DNA of 64,000 bases from Pseudorhodoferax sp. Leaf274 (GTDB taxonomy: Bacteria; Pseudomonadota; Gammaproteobacteria; Burkholderiales; Burkholderiaceae_C). This document shows, one piece after another, positions 27,435 through 35,908 of the stretch (positions are counted from its first letter, which is position 1; each line of letters begins with the position of its first letter). The notes under the pieces are model-generated. The model was not told the DNA's origin. It did no database searches and worked only from the letters and a program-made list of their open reading frames with translations. A program made the position numbers and the translations under genes. Where the stretch lies: assembly GCF_001422445.1 (NCBI RefSeq), contig NZ_LMNA01000008.1, positions 62,001-126,000 of the forward strand, given 5' to 3'.

Positions 27435-29151
27435 GCCCGTCACTTCCACCGCCTCCACCACCCAGGCGCAGCAGGCCACCGTCGGCGCCGTGGTCGCCGC
27501 CTTCCTCGAACAGTGCGGCGTGCAGGCCGCGTTCGGGGTGATCTCCATCCACAACATGCCGATCCTGGACGCCTTCGCGCAGCGCGGCAGGACGCGCTTC
27601 GTGATGGCGCGCGGCGAGGCCGGCGCCGGCAACATGGCCGACGCCTACGCGCGCTCCACCTCCAGCCTGGGCGTGTGCATCACCAGCACCGGGCCCGCGG
27701 CCGGCAACATCGCCGGCAGCCTGGTGGAGGCCCGCACCGCCGGCACGCCGCTGCTGCACATCACGGGCCAGATCGAGACCCGGTACCTGGACCAGAACCT
27801 CTCGTACATCCACGAGGCGCCGGACCAGCTGACCATGCTGGGCGCCGTCTCCAAGGCCGCGTTCCGCGTGCGCAGCGTGGAGACCGTGCTGTCCACCCTG
27901 AAGAAGGCCGTGCAGCTCGCGCTGACCGCGCCCACCGGCCCGGTCAGCGTGGAGATCCCGATCGACATCCAGCAGGCCGTGGTCGCCATGCCGGCCGATC
28001 TGTCGCCGCTGCCGGTCGTCCAGGCCGCCCCCGGCGCGGACGCGCTGGACGCGCTGGCCGACGCACTGGCCCGGGCCCGCCGCCCGCTGCTGTGGCTGGG
28101 CGGCGGCGCCCGCCACGCCGGCCGCGCCGTGCAGCGCCTGAAGGCCCTGGGCTTCGGCATCGTCACCACCGTGCAGGGCCGCGGCATCGTGGCCGAAGAC
28201 GACCCGGCCTCGCTGGGCGCCTACAACATCCACAAGCCGGTCGAAGCCTTCTACCAGCGCTGCGACGCCATGCTGGCCGTGGGCACGCGCCTGCGCAGCA
28301 ACGAGACGCTGAAGTACGAGCTGAAGCTGCCGCGCCCGCTGTACCGCGTGGACGTGGACGCCGCGCAGTCCGGCCGCTGCTACGCCGACGACGGCTTCGT
28401 CTGCGGCGACGCGGCCCTGGTGCTGGCCGGCCTGGCCGACCGCCTGGAGGCGCGCGGCTACCGGGCCGACCCGGAGCTGCTGGCCGACCTGCGCCACACG
28501 CACCAGGAAGTGGTCGCCTCGCTGCACGACGGCCTGGGCGTCTACAGCCAGCTGGTGCAGCAGCTGCAGAAGGTGGCCGGCCGCAACTTCAACTGGGTGC
28601 GCGACGTGACGGTGTCCAACAGCACCTGGGGCAACCGCGAACTGCGCTTCTTCCAGGCCGACGCGGGCGTGCACGCCACCGGCGGCGGCATCGGCATGGG
28701 CATGCCCATGGCGATCGGCGCGGCGGTCGGCGCGGCGGCCACGGGCTCTGGCCGCAAGACGCTGGGCCTGGCCGGCGACGGCGGCTTCATCCTGAACCTG
28801 GGCGAGCTGGCCACGCTGGTGCAGGAACAATGCGACGCCCTGATCGTGCTGATGAACGACCAGCGCTACGGCGTGATCCAGAACATCCAGGATGCGTCGT
28901 ACGGCGGACGCCGCTGCTACGTGGAGCTGCACACGCCGGACTACGCGCAGCTGTGCGCCTCGATCCAGCTGCCGCACGCCCGCGTCCAGAGCCTGGACGC
29001 CCTGTCGGCACAGCTGGAGGCGGCCTGGCGCCAGCCGGGCCCCTTCCTGCTCGAGATCGACATGCGCGCCATCGGCAGCTTCAAGACCAGCTTCTCCGGC
29101 CCGCCGGTGAACAAGCTGGACCAGATCCCGGCGCTGCAGCCCGCCGCCTGA
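27427..29151 (+). CDS. Thiamine pyrophosphate-dependent enzyme (acetolactate synthase-like)
   Basis: The 574-residue protein has the three domains of the pyruvate-oxidase/acetolactate-synthase family. The N-terminal PYR domain carries the catalytic Glu in RGEAGAGNMADAYAR, a central Rossmann-like domain spans about residues 195-330, and a C-terminal PP domain holds the metal/TPP motif GDGGFILNLGE (about residue 452) ending in VLMND. Such enzymes decarboxylate 2-oxo acids and release an aldehyde or transfer the two-carbon unit. With an amino-acid-dehydrogenase-like gene and an aldehyde dehydrogenase directly downstream, a 2-oxo acid decarboxylase role is likely. Confidence 0.9.
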   Translation: MLKPVTSTASTTQAQQATVGAVVAAFLEQCGVQAAFGVISIHNMPILDAFAQRGRTRFVMARGEAGAGNMADAYARSTSSLGVCITSTGPAAGNIAGSLVEARTAGTPLLHITGQIETRYLDQNLSYIHEAPDQLTMLGAVSKAAFRVRSVETVLSTLKKAVQLALTAPTGPVSVEIPIDIQQAVVAMPADLSPLPVVQAAPGADALDALADALARARRPLLWLGGGARHAGRAVQRLKALGFGIVTTVQGRGIVAEDDPASLGAYNIHKPVEAFYQRCDAMLAVGTRLRSNETLKYELKLPRPLYRVDVDAAQSGRCYADDGFVCGDAALVLAGLADRLEARGYRADPELLADLRHTHQEVVASLHDGLGVYSQLVQQLQKVAGRNFNWVRDVTVSNSTWGNRELRFFQADAGVHATGGGIGMGMPMAIGAAVGAAATGSGRKTLGLAGDGGFILNLGELATLVQEQCDALIVLMNDQRYGVIQNIQDASYGGRRCYVELHTPDYAQLCASIQLPHARVQSLDALSAQLEAAWRQPGPFLLEIDMRAIGSFKTSFSGPPVNKLDQIPALQPAA

Positions 29152-29155
29152 GGAC

Positions 29156-29989
29156 ATGCGCACCATGCCTACCATGCCCACCTTGCCCACATTGCAAGTG
29201 GCCCTGATCGGCTGCGGCGCCATCGGCACCGCGCTGCTGGAACTCGTGCAGCACGACACCGGCCTCGCAGTGGCCGCCATCGTGGTGCCGCAGGCCGGCG
29301 TCGAAGCCGCGCAGGCCGTGGCCCGGCGGCTGGCCCCTGCGGCCCGCGTCTGCGACAGCGTGCCGCACGACGGCATCGCGCTGGTGGTGGAAGCCGCCGG
29401 CCATGCCGCCATCGCACAGCACGTGCTGCCCGCCTTGCGTCGCGGCGTGCCCTGCATCGTGGCCTCGGTCGGCGCGCTGTCGGCCGCCGACCTGGCCGAA
29501 CAGCTGGAAATGGCCGCCCACGCCGGCGGCACGCAGGCCCAGCTGATCGCCGGGGCCATCGGTGCCATCGATGCGCTGGCCGCCGCGCGCATCGGCGGGC
29601 TGGACAGCGTGCGCTACACCGGCCGCAAGCCGCCGCAGGCCTGGAAGGACACGCCGGCCGAGGCCGGCCGCGACCTCGCCAGCCTGGCCACGGCCACCGT
29701 CATCTTCGAAGGCTCGGCCCGCGAGGCCGCCCGGCTCTACCCCAAGAACGCCAACGTGGCGGCCACCGTGTCGCTGGCCGGCCTGGGCCTGGACCACACC
29801 ATGGTGCGCCTGGTGGCCGACCCCGGCGTGACCGAGAACGTGCACCAGGTCGAGGCCGCGGGCGCGTTCGGCAGCTTCGAGCTGACCATGCGCAACCAGC
29901 CCCTGGCCGCCAACCCCAAGACCTCGGCGCTCACGGTCTACAGCGCCGCGCGCGCACTGCGCAACCGCACGGCCGCCGTGTCGATCTGA
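29156..29989 (+). CDS. Aspartate dehydrogenase-like protein (NadX family)
   Basis: The 277-residue protein has an N-terminal NAD-binding Rossmann fold (VALIGCGAIGTALLE) and the C-terminal domain of the aspartate dehydrogenase family (PF01958-like), with PKNANVAATVSLAGLGLDH holding the active-site His. Known members oxidise L-aspartate to iminoaspartate or release ammonia. In this island it sits between a TPP decarboxylase and an aldehyde dehydrogenase, which suggests deamination or reductive amination in a catabolic pathway rather than NAD synthesis; no nadA/nadC gene is near. It starts four bases after the TPP gene. Confidence 0.88.
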   Translation: MRTMPTMPTLPTLQVALIGCGAIGTALLELVQHDTGLAVAAIVVPQAGVEAAQAVARRLAPAARVCDSVPHDGIALVVEAAGHAAIAQHVLPALRRGVPCIVASVGALSAADLAEQLEMAAHAGGTQAQLIAGAIGAIDALAAARIGGLDSVRYTGRKPPQAWKDTPAEAGRDLASLATATVIFEGSAREAARLYPKNANVAATVSLAGLGLDHTMVRLVADPGVTENVHQVEAAGAFGSFELTMRNQPLAANPKTSALTVYSAARALRNRTAAVSI

Positions 29990-30016
29990 ACTCCCTCGCC
30001 CCTGCAAGGCCCCAAG

Positions 30017-31492
30017 ATGCCCTCCCTGGAAATTCTCCCGATCAACGTTGCCGGCGTCTGGCGCCTGGGCGGCGGCGATGTCTACGACAGCCTGTACCCC
30101 GCCACGGGCGAGCCCATCGCCCGCCTGCGCGCGGCCAGCCTGGCCGATGTCGAGGAAGCCATTGCGCGTGCCGACCACGCCTTCCGCACCAGCGGCTGGG
30201 CGCAGATGCTGCCGCACCTGCGCGCCGCCGTGCTGCACCGCGTGGCGGCCCTCATCCGCGAGCGCGCCGAGCCGCTGGCCCAGCAGCAGCGGCTGGACAA
30301 CGGCAAGCCCATCAACGAGACGCGCGCGCTGGTGGCCAGCGCCGCGGCCACCTTCCAGTTCTTCGCCGCCGCGCTGGAGACGCTGGAGGACACCATCACG
30401 CCGTCGCGCGGCGACTTCGTGACCATGAGCGTGCACGAGCCGATGGGCGTGGTGGCGACCATCACGCCGTGGAACTCGCCGATCGCGAGCGAGGCGCAGA
30501 AGCTTGCGCCGGCCCTGGCCGCGGGCAATGCCGTGGTCGTGAAACCGGCCGAGGTCACGCCGCTGATGGCGCTGGAGCTGGCCAGGATCTGCGAAGAGGC
30601 CGGCGTGCCGAAGGGCATCGTCAGCGTGCTGCCGGGCAAGGGCTCGGTCATCGGCGATGCGATCACCAAGCACCCGCTGGTCAAGCGCGTGTCGTTCACG
30701 GGCGGCACCACCACAGGCAAGCACATCGCCCACATCGCGGCCGACAAGATGATGCCGGTCTCGCTGGAACTGGGCGGCAAGTCGCCCACCATGGTGCTGG
30801 AAGACGCGGACCTGGACCATGCCGTGGCCGGCGTGCTCTACGGCATCTTCAGCAGCTCGGGCGAGTCGTGCATCGCCGGCTCGCGCCTGTTCGTGGCGCG
30901 CCCGATCTACGACGAGTTCGTGACGCGCGTGGCCGCGGCCGCCAAGGCGCTGCGCGTGGGCGACCCCGCGAGCGAACGCACGCAGATGGGCCCGCTGATC
31001 ACGGCCAGGCACCGCGAAGGCATCGAGCGCTACGTGGACCTGGGCATCAGCGAAGGCGGCCGCATCCGCACGGGCGGCGTGCGCCCGCACGGCGCCGGCT
31101 TCGACAACGGCTACTTCTACATGCCCACCATCCTCGAAGGCCTGAGCAACCGCGCGCGCATCGTGCAGGAAGAGATCTTCGGCCCGGTGCTGGTGGCCAT
31201 GCCGTTCGACAACGAGGAAGAACTCATCGCGCAGGCCAACGACAGCATCTACGCCCTGGCCGCCGGCGTCTGGAGCCGCGACTTCAAGCGCGCCTGGCGC
31301 CTGGGCCGCGCGGTGCAGGCCGGCACGGTCTGGGTCAACACCTACAAGCAGTTCTCGGTCTCCACGCCGTTCGGCGGCTGGCGCGACTCGGGCCTGGGCC
31401 GCGAGAAGGGCCGCGAAGGCATCTTCCAGTACATGGAGCAAAAGAGCATGTACTGGGGCACCAATGCACAGCCCCTGCCCTGGGCGAACTGA
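30017..31492 (+). CDS. NAD(P)-dependent aldehyde dehydrogenase
   Basis: A 491-residue aldehyde dehydrogenase with WNSPI and KPAEVTPL in the cofactor site, SFTGGTTTGK, the general-base Glu251 in SLELGGKSP, and the nucleophile Cys285 in SSSGESCIAGSR. EEIFGPVL and a full C-terminal bridging segment complete the family pattern. It oxidises an aldehyde to its acid, probably the product of the TPP enzyme upstream. It lies 27 bases after the NadX-like gene and 18 before the VOC gene, in one apparent transcript. Confidence 0.95.
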   Translation: MPSLEILPINVAGVWRLGGGDVYDSLYPATGEPIARLRAASLADVEEAIARADHAFRTSGWAQMLPHLRAAVLHRVAALIRERAEPLAQQQRLDNGKPINETRALVASAAATFQFFAAALETLEDTITPSRGDFVTMSVHEPMGVVATITPWNSPIASEAQKLAPALAAGNAVVVKPAEVTPLMALELARICEEAGVPKGIVSVLPGKGSVIGDAITKHPLVKRVSFTGGTTTGKHIAHIAADKMMPVSLELGGKSPTMVLEDADLDHAVAGVLYGIFSSSGESCIAGSRLFVARPIYDEFVTRVAAAAKALRVGDPASERTQMGPLITARHREGIERYVDLGISEGGRIRTGGVRPHGAGFDNGYFYMPTILEGLSNRARIVQEEIFGPVLVAMPFDNEEELIAQANDSIYALAAGVWSRDFKRAWRLGRAVQAGTVWVNTYKQFSVSTPFGGWRDSGLGREKGREGIFQYMEQKSMYWGTNAQPLPWAN

Positions 31493-31510
31493 ACCACTGG
31501 AGCACCCGAC

Positions 31511-32479
31511 ATGAGCGTTCTCGGCATCGACCAGATCACCTACGGCACGGACGACCTTGCGTTGTCGCGCCGCTTCTTCCAGGACTGGGGCCTGACCCTG
31601 GCGCACGAGAGCGCCGACACGCTGGTGTTCACCTGCCTCAATGGCTGCCGCGTGGTCGTGGCCGCCATGGACCACCCCGGCCTGCCGCCGGCCATCGAAC
31701 CAGGCCCGACGCTGCGCGAAGTGGTGTGGGGCGTGGAGCGCGCGGAAGACCTCGCGCGCTATGCCGATGCGATCCGCCACGACCCGGGCTTCGTCGACAC
31801 CGAGGTCGACGGCGCGCGCCGCATCGGCTGCACCGACCCCAACGGCCTGGCCGTGCGGCTGCAGGTCACGAGGAAGCGCGACATCGCGCTGCAGAGCGCC
31901 GCCATGAACACCTGGAGCGACAAGCCGCGCATCAACCAGCCCAGCCCGGTCTACGAGCGCGCCACGCCGATCGAGGTCGGCCATGTGGTGTTCTTCGCGG
32001 CCGACGTGCCGGCCTGCGAGGCCTTCTACGCCAGCCGCTTCGGCTTCGTCTCGTCCGACCGCTACCCGGGCCGCGGCGCCTTCATGCGCTGCGCGCCGAG
32101 CGGCGGCCACCACGACCTGTTCCTGTTGCAGCTGCCTTCGGGCAAGCGCGGCATCAACCACGTGGCGTTCACCGTGCGCGACATCCACGAGGTGTTCGGC
32201 GGCGGCCTGCACTTCTCGCGCTGCGGCTGGGAGACGCAGCTCGGCCCGGGCCGGCACCCGGTGTCGTCGGCCTATTTCTGGTACTTCAAGAACCCGGCCG
32301 GCGGCCTGATCGAGTACTACGCCGACGAGGACCAGCTGACCGCCGACTGGCAGCCGCGCGAGTTCGAACCCGGCCCCACGGTGTTCGCCGAGTGGGCCGT
32401 GGACGGCGGGCTGGACGGCCACACGCGCCGGCAAAAGGGCGTGGACGCCGGTGGCAAGTTCCTGACCGAGAAGAAGTGA
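31511..32479 (+). CDS. VOC family protein, extradiol-dioxygenase-like
   Basis: The 322-residue protein has two VOC modules, the layout of type I extradiol ring-cleavage dioxygenases. The first begins LGIDQITYGTDDL. The second begins EVGHVVFFAADVPACEAFY, has a His in GINHVAFTVRD, and ends GGLIEYYADEDQL. Candidate metal ligands are the His in VGHVVF, the His in INHVAF and the Glu in IEYYAD, the usual 2-His-1-Glu set. A ring-opening dioxygenase acting on a catechol-like intermediate is therefore plausible. A C-terminal tail of about 45 residues is extra. Confidence 0.85.
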   Translation: MSVLGIDQITYGTDDLALSRRFFQDWGLTLAHESADTLVFTCLNGCRVVVAAMDHPGLPPAIEPGPTLREVVWGVERAEDLARYADAIRHDPGFVDTEVDGARRIGCTDPNGLAVRLQVTRKRDIALQSAAMNTWSDKPRINQPSPVYERATPIEVGHVVFFAADVPACEAFYASRFGFVSSDRYPGRGAFMRCAPSGGHHDLFLLQLPSGKRGINHVAFTVRDIHEVFGGGLHFSRCGWETQLGPGRHPVSSAYFWYFKNPAGGLIEYYADEDQLTADWQPREFEPGPTVFAEWAVDGGLDGHTRRQKGVDAGGKFLTEKK

Positions 32480-32484
32480 GCACC

Positions 32485-33468
32485 ATGCAACGCAAGACCT
32501 TCCTCGCGGCCCTGCTCGGCGTGGTGGCGGCCACGGGCGCCATCGCCCAACCGGCCGACGCGGCCAGGTCGCTGGCCGCCGAGCGCTTCACCATCGTCTC
32601 GCCGTTCCCGGCGGGCGGCCCGGTCGACACGCTGGCACGCATCCTGGCCGACGGGCTGGCCAAGCGCTATGGCCAGGCGGCCGTGGTCGAGAACACCGCG
32701 GGCGCGGCCGGCAACATCGGCATCGACAAGGTCAAGCGCGCCAAGGGCGACGGCCACACGCTGCTCGTGGTGCCGGCCGGCAACCTCACGATCAACCCGA
32801 CGCTGATGCCGAACTTCCCGTTCGACATCGCGAAGGACTTCGTCGCCGTCACCATGCTGGCCAAGGCGCCGAACGTGATCGTGGCCACGCCGGCCTCGGG
32901 GCTCAAGACCGCGCGCGACCTGGTGGCGCAGGCCAAGGCCAGTCCGGGCACGCTGTCGTACGCCTCGCCGGGCGTGGGCAGCGGGCTGCACCTGGCCGGC
33001 GAGCTGTTCAAGCAACAGGCGGGCGTGGACATGCTGCACGTGGCCTACAAGGGCACGCCGCCGGCGCTGAACGACGTGCTGGGCGGCGTCGTGCCGCTGA
33101 TGTTCACCAACCTGCCGACGGCGCTGCCCTACCTGAAGAGCGGCAAGCTCGTGGCGCTGGGCGTGACCGAGGCCAGCCGCACGCCGGTCGCGCCCGAGAT
33201 CCCCACGCTGGCCGAGCAGGGGATCGCCGGTGTCAACGTGACCTCGTGGTACGGCCTGCTGGCGCCGGCCGGCACGCCGCCCGCGGTGGCCGAGCAACTG
33301 GCCCGCGACGCGGCCGATTTCCTGTCGCAGCCCGAGGTCCGCACGCGGCTTGCCGCGCAGGGGATGGCCCAGGCCACGATGGCGCCGGCCGCGTTCGCCC
33401 AGGCCATGCGCGAGGAAACGGCGACCTGGGCGCAGGTCATCAAGGCCCGCAACATCCGCGCCGAGTGA
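32485..33468 (+). CDS. Bug/TctC family periplasmic binding protein (second of island)
   Basis: The 327-residue protein has a signal peptide (about residues 1-26) and the Bug fold: FTIVSPFPAGGPVD, VENTAGAAGNIG, SPGVGSGLHLAGE and HVAYKGTPPALND. It is clearly different in sequence from the first Bug protein of the island, so the two may bind different compounds, such as the parent substrate and an intermediate. It starts five bases after the VOC gene stop codon, which links uptake to the ring-cleavage-type gene. Confidence 0.92.
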   Translation: MQRKTFLAALLGVVAATGAIAQPADAARSLAAERFTIVSPFPAGGPVDTLARILADGLAKRYGQAAVVENTAGAAGNIGIDKVKRAKGDGHTLLVVPAGNLTINPTLMPNFPFDIAKDFVAVTMLAKAPNVIVATPASGLKTARDLVAQAKASPGTLSYASPGVGSGLHLAGELFKQQAGVDMLHVAYKGTPPALNDVLGGVVPLMFTNLPTALPYLKSGKLVALGVTEASRTPVAPEIPTLAEQGIAGVNVTSWYGLLAPAGTPPAVAEQLARDAADFLSQPEVRTRLAAQGMAQATMAPAAFAQAMREETATWAQVIKARNIRAE

Positions 33469-33520
33469 TCCGCACCGGCGCCCACCGATCCATTCCAACG
33501 CAACCCCACGGAGGTTCACG

Positions 33521-33742
33521 ATGCCACAAGACCGCTACCTGCAACCGCACCAGGCGCGCCAGCGCCCCGCGACCACCTACGAAGACCTGCTGGGCGACGC
33601 GATCGAGCGCGCGTTCGGTGCGGGTGCGCACGACCTGGCCAGCCTGGTCCAGGCCCTGAACGCCAGCGGACTGGCCAGCCCCAGCGGCAAGGCCTGGACC
33701 GAAGCGGTCTACCGCACCGAGATCGCCGCGCTGGCCGCCTGA
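33521..33742 (+). CDS. Small recombinase-like helix domain protein
   Basis: This 73-residue protein is helical and charged, with a PHQARQRP stretch, TTYEDLLGDAIERAFGAGAHDL and a helix-turn-helix-like end (LNASGLASPSGKAWTE). The last part resembles the small helical module of site-specific recombinases, hence the family name used for such proteins. It is too small to be a recombinase. To my knowledge it recurs next to Rieske oxygenase genes in Burkholderiales. GGAGG lies seven bases before the ATG. It precedes the oxygenase gene by 11 bases, so a role tied to that enzyme is likely. Confidence 0.75.
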   Translation: MPQDRYLQPHQARQRPATTYEDLLGDAIERAFGAGAHDLASLVQALNASGLASPSGKAWTEAVYRTEIAALAA

Positions 33743-33753
33743 GGAGAACCACG

Positions 33754-34794
33754 ATGACGATTGCCATCCACCCGGTCGCCGCCGACCCGGTCGACCACCT
33801 GCTCGAGATCGGCCTGAAGGACCTCTGGTACCCGATCTGCCCCTCGCACTTCATCCAGGAGAACCCGGTCTCGCTGCGCCGCCTGGGCCGCAAGCTCGCG
33901 CTGTGGCGCGACGGCGACGGCGTGCTGCACGCGCTGGAAGACCGCTGCCCGCACCGCGGTGCGCCGCTGTCGCAGGGCGTGATCCTGGGTGACCGGCTGT
34001 CCTGCCCCTACCACGGCGTGGAAGTGCGCCACGACGGCACGGTCACGCGCGTGCCCGGCAGCCCGGGCTGCAAGCTGGAAGGCTCGCGCGCCACGCGCCA
34101 CTTCCACGTGCAGGAGCGCGCGGGCGCCGTGTTCCTCTACAACAGCAAGGAGCCGGTCGACACGCCGCCGCCGCTGGTGCTGCCCGAGCAGCTGACCGAC
34201 GACGCCGAGTACGCGAGCTTCCTGTGCTACACCGAGTGGAAGGGCGACTACCGCTACGTGCTGGACAACGTGATGGACCCGATGCACGGCACCTTCCTGC
34301 ACAAGCAGTCGCACTCGATGGCCGAGGGCGATTCGACGGCCAAGTTCGGCATCCGCCCGACCGACACCGGCTTCGTGTTCGAGAAGGAAGGCCAGCGCAA
34401 CGTCAACTTCGACTGGACCGAGTGGGCCGATACGGGCATCCACTGGACGCGGCTGGAGATCCCCTATCCGAAGACCGGCGGCCCCGGCGGCAACTTCATC
34501 ATCGTGGGCGCGTTCGCCCCCATCGTGAAGGGCATGACGGCCACCTTCTTCTGGCGCGTGCGCAAGCTGGCCCCGGGCTGGGAGCGCGACACCTGGCGCT
34601 TCCTGTACAGGAACCGCCTGGAGGCGCGCCACTGGCATGTGCTCGAGCAGGACCGCGTGATGCTCGAGGACATGGAGGCCGACGCCAACCAGCACGAGAA
34701 CCTGTACCAGCACGACCTGGGCATCGTGCGGCTGCGCCGGCACATGCGCAACCTGGCGCAGCAACAGCTGCAGGGCGAAACCGCCGCCGCCTGA
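33754..34794 (+). CDS. Rieske non-heme iron oxygenase, alpha subunit
   Basis: The 346-residue protein has an N-terminal Rieske [2Fe-2S] domain with CPHRG (Cys65, His67) and CPYHG (Cys84, His87). The C-terminal catalytic domain shows the mononuclear iron ligands as NVMDPMHGTFLH (His178, His183, with the bridging Asp175). The length and the PDR-type reductase next door fit the phthalate/vanillate-oxygenase group, which work as homo-oligomers without a beta subunit and hydroxylate or demethylate aromatic acids. No small-subunit gene is present. This is the most likely first step of the pathway. Confidence 0.95.
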   Translation: MTIAIHPVAADPVDHLLEIGLKDLWYPICPSHFIQENPVSLRRLGRKLALWRDGDGVLHALEDRCPHRGAPLSQGVILGDRLSCPYHGVEVRHDGTVTRVPGSPGCKLEGSRATRHFHVQERAGAVFLYNSKEPVDTPPPLVLPEQLTDDAEYASFLCYTEWKGDYRYVLDNVMDPMHGTFLHKQSHSMAEGDSTAKFGIRPTDTGFVFEKEGQRNVNFDWTEWADTGIHWTRLEIPYPKTGGPGGNFIIVGAFAPIVKGMTATFFWRVRKLAPGWERDTWRFLYRNRLEARHWHVLEQDRVMLEDMEADANQHENLYQHDLGIVRLRRHMRNLAQQQLQGETAAA

Positions 34795-34841
34795 ACGCGC
34801 CGCACGCCGACCGACCACCGCCGAATCCCCGAGGCCCCGCC

Positions 34842-35816
34842 ATGTCCGCTCCCACGTTGAACGCCCTGGTGCACACGATGCGCCACGAGGCCGACGGCAT
34901 CGTCAGCGTCGAATTCCGTCCTGCCACCGCGGACGTGGAATTCCCCGCGTTCGAGGCCGGCTCGCACATCGACCTGCACCTGCCCAACAGCCTGGTGCGC
35001 AGCTACTCGCTGTGCAACCCCAGCAGCGACCGGGGGCGCTACGTGGTCGGCGTGCTGCACGACCGCGCCAGCCGCGGCGGTTCGCGCTACGTGCACCAGC
35101 AGCTGCGCGTGGGCAGCACGGTCCAGATCTCCGCCCCGCGCAACAACTTCGCGCTGCACGAGGACGCGCCGCGCAGCGTGCTGGTGTCCGGCGGCATTGG
35201 CGTAACGCCCATCTGGTGCATGTTGCAGCGCCTGGTGGCGCTGGGCCGGCCGGTGGAGCTGTTCTATTGCGCCCGCACGCGCAAGGAGGCCGCGTTCATC
35301 GCCGCCATCGAGGCGCTGGCCGAACAGGCGCCGGCGAAGGTGCAGGTGCACTGGCACTTCAACGACGAGCGCGGCGGACCGCCCGACCTGGCCGCGCTGC
35401 TGGCCGGCCGCGGCGCCGACAGCCACTACTACTGCTGCGGCCCCACGCCGATGCTGGATGCGTTCGAGAAGACCTGCGAGCAGCTGGGCTACGCGAACGC
35501 CCACATCGAGCGCTTTGCGGCCGTGGCCGTGCCGCAGACGCTGGCCGACAGCGGCTTCGAGGTGGTCTGCCGCAAGAGCGACAAGACCGTGGAAGTGCCG
35601 GCCGGCAAGTCCATCCTGGACGCGCTGATCGACGCCGGCCTGAACCCGGACCACAGCTGCAAGGAAGGCGTCTGCGGCGCCTGCGAGACCGCCGTGCTCG
35701 GTGGCGAGGTCGACCACCACGACGGCATCCTGTCCAAGGCCGAACGCGCGGCCAACAAGACCATGATGATCTGCGTCTCGCGCTGCAAGCGCGGGCCGCT
35801 GGTCCTCGACATCTAG
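34842..35816 (+). CDS. PDR/VanB-type oxygenase reductase
   Basis: The 324-residue reductase carries, in order, an FMN-binding domain (RSYSLCNPS), an NAD-binding domain (VSGGIGVTPIWCML and the CCGPTPMLDAFE motif) and a C-terminal plant-type [2Fe-2S] ferredoxin domain with the cluster cysteines in CKEGVCGACE and MICVSRC. This order is that of phthalate dioxygenase reductase and VanB. It takes electrons from NADH and passes them to the Rieske centre of the oxygenase encoded 47 bases upstream. Confidence 0.95.
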   Translation: MSAPTLNALVHTMRHEADGIVSVEFRPATADVEFPAFEAGSHIDLHLPNSLVRSYSLCNPSSDRGRYVVGVLHDRASRGGSRYVHQQLRVGSTVQISAPRNNFALHEDAPRSVLVSGGIGVTPIWCMLQRLVALGRPVELFYCARTRKEAAFIAAIEALAEQAPAKVQVHWHFNDERGGPPDLAALLAGRGADSHYYCCGPTPMLDAFEKTCEQLGYANAHIERFAAVAVPQTLADSGFEVVCRKSDKTVEVPAGKSILDALIDAGLNPDHSCKEGVCGACETAVLGGEVDHHDGILSKAERAANKTMMICVSRCKRGPLVLDI

Positions 35817-35832
35817 CCCCCCTTTTTCAACC

Positions 35833-35862
35833 GCCTGTGCCGCAGGCCCCGTGTGCGGGGCC
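35833..35862. terminator. Tandem hairpins between reductase and porin genes
   Basis: Two short hairpins follow the reductase stop codon: GCCTG-N5-CAGGC at 35833-35847 and GGCCCCG-TGTG-CGGGGCC at 35845-35862. They share three bases, so only one can form at a time. No T-run follows on the plus strand. They may attenuate or separate transcription of the porin/MFS pair from the enzyme genes. Confidence 0.4.
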
Positions 35863-35908
35863 GTGGCCGGCCGTTGCCCGGATTTCCCCTCAGCACCACC
35901 CCCAACCC

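Noticed and set aside
29156-29989. NAD biosynthesis gene nadX acting with nadA/nadC
   Set aside because: No other NAD synthesis gene is near. The operon context is catabolic, so only the family name is used.
29081-32434. An 1117-codon minus-strand frame in the island
   Set aside because: It is antisense to the NadX-like, aldehyde dehydrogenase and VOC genes, all of which have intact catalytic motifs.
33521-33742. A site-specific recombinase or integrase fragment
   Set aside because: Only a short helical segment resembles recombinases. The gene is complete, well-started and in an enzyme operon, so it is not a broken mobile-element gene.
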